Program-made: the position numbers and the translations under genes
NCBI GenBank assembly: GCA_026390275.1
Contig: JAPLGF010000260.1
Coordinates: 1 to 7,144, forward strand
Length of the DNA: 7,144 nucleotides
Direction of reading: 5' to 3'
Origin: Candidatus Atribacteria bacterium
GTDB taxonomy: Bacteria; Atribacterota; Atribacteria; Atribacterales; Atribacteraceae
Shown: positions 5,094 through 7,144 of the stretch, piece by piece
Layout: each line of letters opens with the position of its first letter
Numbering within the stretch: the first letter of the stretch is position 1
Notes under the pieces: model-generated
The model's input: the letters and a program-made list of their open reading frames with translations, nothing else
Told to the model about the DNA's origin: nothing
Database searches by the model: none

Positions 5094-7144
5094 CTACTCG
5101 TTAATTTCCGCCAATTTTTTTCTTTTTCCGGCTCGTGCCGGTTTCTTCAACGCTATTTTCAAAACCTCATCAATGGTTTTCACTAAATTAAATTTCATTT
5201 TTCTCCGGACATCATTAGAAATCTCTTCGATATCTTTTTCATTTTCCTGCGGTAGAATGATTTCCTTTATTCCTGCCCGATAGGCTGCCAAAACCTTTTC
5301 TTTCACTCCTCCAATGGGGAGGACCTTTCCTGTCAGAGTAATCTCGCCGGTCATGGCAATCGTGTGACGGACAGAGATTTTCGACAAGGCTGATACCATG
5401 GAAACCACTAAGGTAATCCCAGCGGAAGGACCGTCTTTGGGTATGGAACCAGCCGGAACGTGAACGTGTATATCATTCTTTTCATAAAAATGTTCGTCCA
5501 CCTTCCATTTTTTGACCCGTTCCCGAACGCATGACAACGCAATACGAGCCGATTCCTGCATGATATCTCCCATATTTCCGGTCAGAATGAGCTGTCCTTT
5601 CCCTGACAAAACGGCTGATTCGACGAAAAGAATCTCGCCTCCCGCTTGGGTCCAGGCTAATCCGGTTGCCACTCCCACACTGTCTCTGCCAGACATCACT
5701 TCGTCAAAAAAGCGTCTGGGTCCCAAGAAGAGTTGGAGTACCTTTTCATCGATGGTAAAGGGACCCTGTTTCCCGGAAGCAACCTCCTTGGCGACTTTCC
5801 GGCACAACGTCGCAATTGTTCGTTCCAGGTTCCGTACACCGGCTTCCCGCGTATATTCGCGTATGATTTTGAGGAGAATTTCCTCCTCTATGATTAAATC
5901 TTTTTCCTCAATTCCATTTTCCCGACATTGTTTGGAAATGAGATACTTTCGGGCAATGGAAATTTTATCGGGATCGGTATACCCTGGCAAACGAATCACT
6001 TCCATCCGATCCAGTAAAGCGGGCGGAATGGTATCCAGGATATTCGCAGTGGCAATGAACATCACCCGCGAGAGATCGAAAGCCACCCCTAAATAATGAT
6101 CCACAAAAGTGGAATTCTGTTCCGGATCCAACACTTCTAATAACGCCGCCGATGGATCGCCCCGGAAATCCTGTCCGATTTTATCTACTTCGTCCAGCAT
6201 GAAAACCGGATTGTTCATCCCCGTCTTGCGGATTCCCTGGATGATACGACCAGGAAGAGCGCCCACATAGGTTCGCCGGTGACCGCGAATTTCCGCTTCA
6301 TCACGTACTCCGCCAATGGAAATACGGATGAACCGGCGACCCAACGCCCGGGCAATCGATTTCCCGAGGGAGGTCTTCCCCACTCCGGGAGGACCGACAA
6401 AACACAATAGGGGACCCGTCATATCCTTTTTAAGTTTACCCACTGCTAAATATTCCAGAATTCGTTCTTTCACCTTTTCTAAATCATAATGATCGTCGTC
6501 GAGCACCCTGGCTGCCAGTTGAACATCAAGATTGTCCTGGGTACTGATTTTCCAGGGAAGTTCAGACAACCAATCTAAATAATTTCGAATGACGGGATAT
6601 TCGGCCGATACGGGAGGGATTCTGGCCAAACGTTCCAGTTCTTTGTCGGCTTCTTTCTGAGCCTCCAAAGGGAGATGGGCCTTCTCAATTTTCTCCCGGA
6701 CTTCGTTCACTTCCGATGTTTTTTCATCCATTTCTCCCAGCTCACGTTGAATAGCCTTTAACTGTTCCCGTAAAAAGTATTCGCGTTGGGTTTTGGCCAT
6801 TTCCGTCTGAATCTGGGACTGGATCTTACTCCCGATCTGCAAAATTTCTAATTCCCGCGTCAAAAAGTAGTTGACCTTCTTCAACTTTTCGATAAGATCA
6901 GTAGTCGCCAGAATACTTTGCTTGCTCTCAACATCGAGATTCAGGTTGGAGACCACAAAATGAGCTAACCGGGAGGGCTGTTTGATATTCATCGCGGCCA
7001 CAAAAATTTCCTTGGGGAGATACGGTGCCAGCTCCACCACTTTTTGAAACAGGGTCACAATATTACGCATCATCGCTTCTGATTCGTCGGAGCGAACGTC
7101 CTCTTCTTTTATGAGTTCAATCCGCGCCACCGGGTAGGGATCCC
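5094..7144 (-). CDS. lon: ATP-dependent Lon protease (LonA type), N-terminus beyond window
   Basis: An AAA+ serine protease that unfolds and degrades misfolded and selected regulatory proteins in the cytoplasm as a hexamer. About 682 residues are visible and roughly the first 110 are missing. The frame is open to the window edge (DPYPVARIEL), so the in-frame GTG at 7130 is internal and not a start. In visible numbering, the end of the LON substrate-binding domain leads into a long charged coiled-coil helical region (about 85-170). Then come Walker A GPPGVGKT (250-257), Walker B VFMLDEVDK (313-321) and sensor-1 TAN (365-367). The C-terminal protease domain has the catalytic dyad Ser573 (PKDGPSAG) and Lys614 (GGVKEK). 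The Lys-rich tail ends in KRKKLAEINE. There is no large inserted membrane segment in the AAA+ module, which argues against the LonB type. A terminator follows directly, so it is probably not co-transcribed with the downstream genes. Confidence 0.97.
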   Translation of the reverse strand, partial: DPYPVARIELIKEEDVRSDESEAMMRNIVTLFQKVVELAPYLPKEIFVAAMNIKQPSRLAHFVVSNLNLDVESKQSILATTDLIEKLKKVNYFLTRELEILQIGSKIQSQIQTEMAKTQREYFLREQLKAIQRELGEMDEKTSEVNEVREKIEKAHLPLEAQKEADKELERLARIPPVSAEYPVIRNYLDWLSELPWKISTQDNLDVQLAARVLDDDHYDLEKVKERILEYLAVGKLKKDMTGPLLCFVGPPGVGKTSLGKSIARALGRRFIRISIGGVRDEAEIRGHRRTYVGALPGRIIQGIRKTGMNNPVFMLDEVDKIGQDFRGDPSAALLEVLDPEQNSTFVDHYLGVAFDLSRVMFIATANILDTIPPALLDRMEVIRLPGYTDPDKISIARKYLISKQCRENGIEEKDLIIEEEILLKIIREYTREAGVRNLERTIATLCRKVAKEVASGKQGPFTIDEKVLQLFLGPRRFFDEVMSGRDSVGVATGLAWTQAGGEILFVESAVLSGKGQLILTGNMGDIMQESARIALSCVRERVKKWKVDEHFYEKNDIHVHVPAGSIPKDGPSAGITLVVSMVSALSKISVRHTIAMTGEITLTGKVLPIGGVKEKVLAAYRAGIKEIILPQENEKDIEEISNDVRRKMKFNLVKTIDEVLKIALKKPARAGKRKKLAEINE

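Noticed and set aside
5512..6096. 194-codon plus-strand open frame opposite lon
   Set aside because: It is fully inside the conserved AAA+/protease coding region of lon on the other strand, and the Ser/Arg-rich translation shows no family signature.
7128..7130. GTG as the lon start codon
   Set aside because: The frame continues upstream to the window edge with lon-like sequence (DPYP before VARIEL), and the protein would lack about 110 residues of the N-terminal domain.

Overview
This 7.1 kb window is densely coding. All six protein genes lie on the minus strand, so it reads from right to left. It looks like an ordinary bacterial housekeeping segment of moderate G+C. The genes support a bacterium with a secreted folding factor, glycogen-type sugar metabolism and an M42 aminopeptidase. 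That mix is common in anaerobic and often thermophilic lineages (Thermotogota, Atribacterota, Firmicutes-like groups). I cannot place the organism from sequence alone, and this hint is weak.

Layout in transcription order. (1) 7144-5094: most of an ATP-dependent Lon protease, with its N-terminus cut off by the window edge. (2) 5085-5041: a factor-independent terminator closing lon. (3) 5040-4957: an AT-rich intergenic stretch with at best a weak promoter. (4) A five-gene run: an M42 metallopeptidase (4956-3892), galactose-1-phosphate uridylyltransferase galT (3822-2803), glucose-1-phosphate adenylyltransferase glgC (2758-1496), an 86-residue one-helix membrane/coiled-coil protein (1420-1160) and an exported parvulin-type peptidyl-prolyl isomerase (1157-162). 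The gaps are 69, 44, 75 and 2 nt, with no convincing terminator between them. (5) 136-94: a perfect 14-bp hairpin ending the run. (6) 36-8: a plausible sigma70-type promoter firing leftward out of the window.

How the genes may work together. GalT converts galactose-1-phosphate and UDP-glucose to glucose-1-phosphate and UDP-galactose. GlgC activates glucose-1-phosphate to ADP-glucose for glycogen synthesis, so the two share a metabolite. Lon, the M42 peptidase and the parvulin form a protein quality-control theme: unfolded-protein degradation, peptide trimming and extracytoplasmic folding. The small membrane protein is the only gene of unknown function. It sits 2 nt before the parvulin gene, which suggests coupled expression.

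I found no mobile elements, CRISPR arrays, RNA genes or clear signs of horizontal transfer, and no obviously novel system. The points most worth checking are the small membrane protein, a substituted activator-site lysine in GlgC, and the terminator/promoter junction at the left edge.
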